This document shows positions 63,801 through 64,000 of a stretch of DNA of 64,000 nt, piece after piece. The stretch is from DCFW01 sp963790715 (GTDB lineage: Bacteria; Bacteroidota; Bacteroidia; Bacteroidales; Bacteroidaceae). Position numbers and translations under genes: made by a program. Within the stretch, counting starts at the first letter, position 1. Each line of letters begins with the position of its first letter. The notes beneath the pieces are model-generated. The model had not been told where the DNA came from, did not search any database, and saw only the letters and a list, made by a program, of their open reading frames with translations. Location of the stretch: contig CAWBPN010000011.1 in assembly GCA_963790715.1 (NCBI GenBank), forward strand, positions 124,001 to 188,000, given 5' to 3'.

Positions 63801-63958
63801 ACCCCTACAATCAGACCCTGACGTATGGTATAAGTAGGGAACTCCTGCTTTGACATATTGCATAATCCGTAAATACCGAAAACAATAAGCATTGCGGAAA
63901 TAAGCATCACAATCTTTCTATACCTCATTGCCGTAGCAACAACATCTAAATGTTTCAT
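60872..63958 (-). CDS. RND-family efflux pump inner membrane subunit
   Basis: 1028 aa from ATG 63958 (an upstream frame start would be TTG). Twelve membrane helices in two halves, large periplasmic loops after helices 1 and 7. The proton-relay motif GLIVDDCIVIVD (about 400) and the second-half FGIVVRNSVILFDYAESLRKG are present. AcrB/MexB-like family, drug or lipid substrate unknown. Order adaptor-pump-TolC on one transcript. Confidence 0.95.
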   Translation of the reverse strand: MKHLDVVATAMRYRKIVMLISAMLIVFGIYGLCNMSKQEFPTYTIRQGLIVGVYPGATALQVDQQLSKPLENFLFSYKEIDRGKTYAQSKDGIVYLFVTLNDNVNNKNEFWSKLRHGLNDYKNELPLGVLSIIVDDDFGETSATILSLESKTKTYRQLQTYMENLEDKLRKVDKIANLHMFGMQKEQISIYLDKDKMSSYGITMNMLGANLFMHGLITTSGTFESDKINIPVHIDKTYRTERDIEEQIVKVDPDGSVIRLKDIANVVREYPTPDSYITNNGTKCLLLSIEMRDNNDITSYGKDVNKIIDKYEKTLPQDVKVSRITDQAKVVNDSVNRFLLEMLIAIASVVLVTMILMPFRVASVAAISIPITIFISLGIMYAIGIELNTVTLAGLIVVLGLIVDDCIVIVDGYIDEIDKGMSRWHAAIASAKVYFRSLVTATLTISITFFPLIITFTGEMRDFIKSFPWTIAITLFVSLAVAMLIIPFLQYAFIKKGLTNNGTDKSKTSFLEKLQHFYNNIIPKLFKHPKMVIGAGAFSIVLAGIIFCNITQRLMPVAERNQFVVEFYLPESSPIQRTAQVCDSMENILKKDPRTVSITSFVGTSSPRFHSSYAPHIPAKNFGQFIVNTKSNDATVEMLDEYTDKYAKYFPNAYVRFKQIDNEDADIPIEVRIADDDMMKAKILADSLVHRIKCIDGTSWVHTDLDGTVPYAAVKVDPVKSNQLGIDETSLATDLSSTLNGFDITTLWENDYAIDVKLKPQWKYKKSSVENLKDEYIPTPLGTSIPLKQFADVRPAWEYGQLVRRNGDKTISVLVDLKRNVNEDDIFPKVEEAVKSLTKQKYFNSASISYGGVKESDAQTIPQISSGLLIALLIIFIVLIFHYKKISLTVLTILAIPLSFFGAMLGLWVTHSQFSITAILGIVCLFGIVVRNSVILFDYAESLRKGRDGMSVKCAAIEAGKRRMRPIFLTSAAASMGVVPMILSGSPLWSPMGTVICFGSLFSMLLITTVLPVAYWLIYRNINKNKKK

Positions 63959-63970
63959 ATCAAGCAATAT

Positions 63971-64000
63971 TATTTTTCAGTAACGACCGCACCTTCACTA
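63971..64000 (-). CDS. C-terminal end of probable RND periplasmic adaptor, partial
   Basis: The last nine codons (SEGAVVTEK) and TAA of a minus-strand gene that enters from the right edge, 12 bases before the pump ATG. Such a position is normally taken by the HlyD/MexA-type adaptor; the short tail agrees (…EGAVVTE) but cannot prove it. Confidence 0.5.

Overview
The window is a chromosomal stretch from a low-GC member of the order Bacteroidales (Bacteroidota). Evidence: two SusC/SusD polysaccharide utilisation loci (PULs), a hybrid two-component system, an ECF sigma/FecR pair, Bacteroidota-restricted families (DUF3823, DUF4199, DUF6048, DUF6452), and promoters of the Bacteroidota form TTTG-N19/20-TANNTTTG in front of most RNA genes. 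No genus can be named from the sequence alone. There is no prophage, intact insertion sequence or CRISPR array.

Layout. 1-11106 (minus strand): PUL 1, in transcription order ECF sigma, FecR anti-sigma, SusC with an STN signalling domain, SusD, DUF3823 lipoprotein, then a GH2 glycosidase that runs off the left edge. A strong hairpin terminator lies between DUF3823 and GH2. 11491-25247: housekeeping and transport genes: GH25 muramidase, CCA-adding enzyme, a small lipoprotein, a methylmalonyl-CoA decarboxylase-type set (carboxyltransferase, 64-aa OadG-like protein, biotin carrier) without its membrane subunit, a DUF2461 protein, a C1 aminopeptidase, an M13 peptidase, and two ABC-2 type transporters with a YtrA-like GntR repressor in one operon. 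25248-25830 is non-coding apart from a decayed gene tail. 25831-38690 (minus): PUL 2, with a hybrid two-component regulator, GH130, an MFS transporter, SusC, SusD and an unrecognised 582-aa secreted protein. Two 19-bp direct repeats in front of GH130 are candidate regulator sites.

38859-52234: alanine dehydrogenase, tRNA-Lys(UUU), a class A penicillin-binding protein, a carboxyltransferase whose biotinyl-like domain lacks the acceptor lysine, an SRP RNA joined directly to tRNA-Thr, then a plus-strand run of DUF4199, GT2, DUF6452, DUF6048, ApbE, a metallo-beta-lactamase-fold hydrolase, tRNA-Lys(CUU), an alpha/beta hydrolase and a DUF1460 protein. 52235-57360 is the most unusual part: an unidentified structured RNA gene, tRNA-Ser, a short gene fragment, a frameshifted thioredoxin-fold gene, a GH3 beta-xylosidase, a roughly 130-bp upstream element present twice (before the thioredoxin gene and before GH3), and a 22-bp-period repeat array built partly from CAGCTG palindromes. 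57361-64000: ethanolamine ammonia-lyase (eutBC, no microcompartment genes) and a converging RND efflux operon (adaptor end, pump, TolC-like outer membrane protein).

The carbohydrate genes form two separately regulated uptake systems. PUL 1 is probably switched on by a SusC-STN/FecR/ECF relay, PUL 2 by a periplasmic sugar sensed by the hybrid regulator. No wholly new multi-gene system is evident. The best leads for undescribed biology are the unidentified RNA, the duplicated element with the frameshifted thioredoxin gene, the 22-bp array, the unknown PUL 2 protein and the biotin-less carboxyltransferase.
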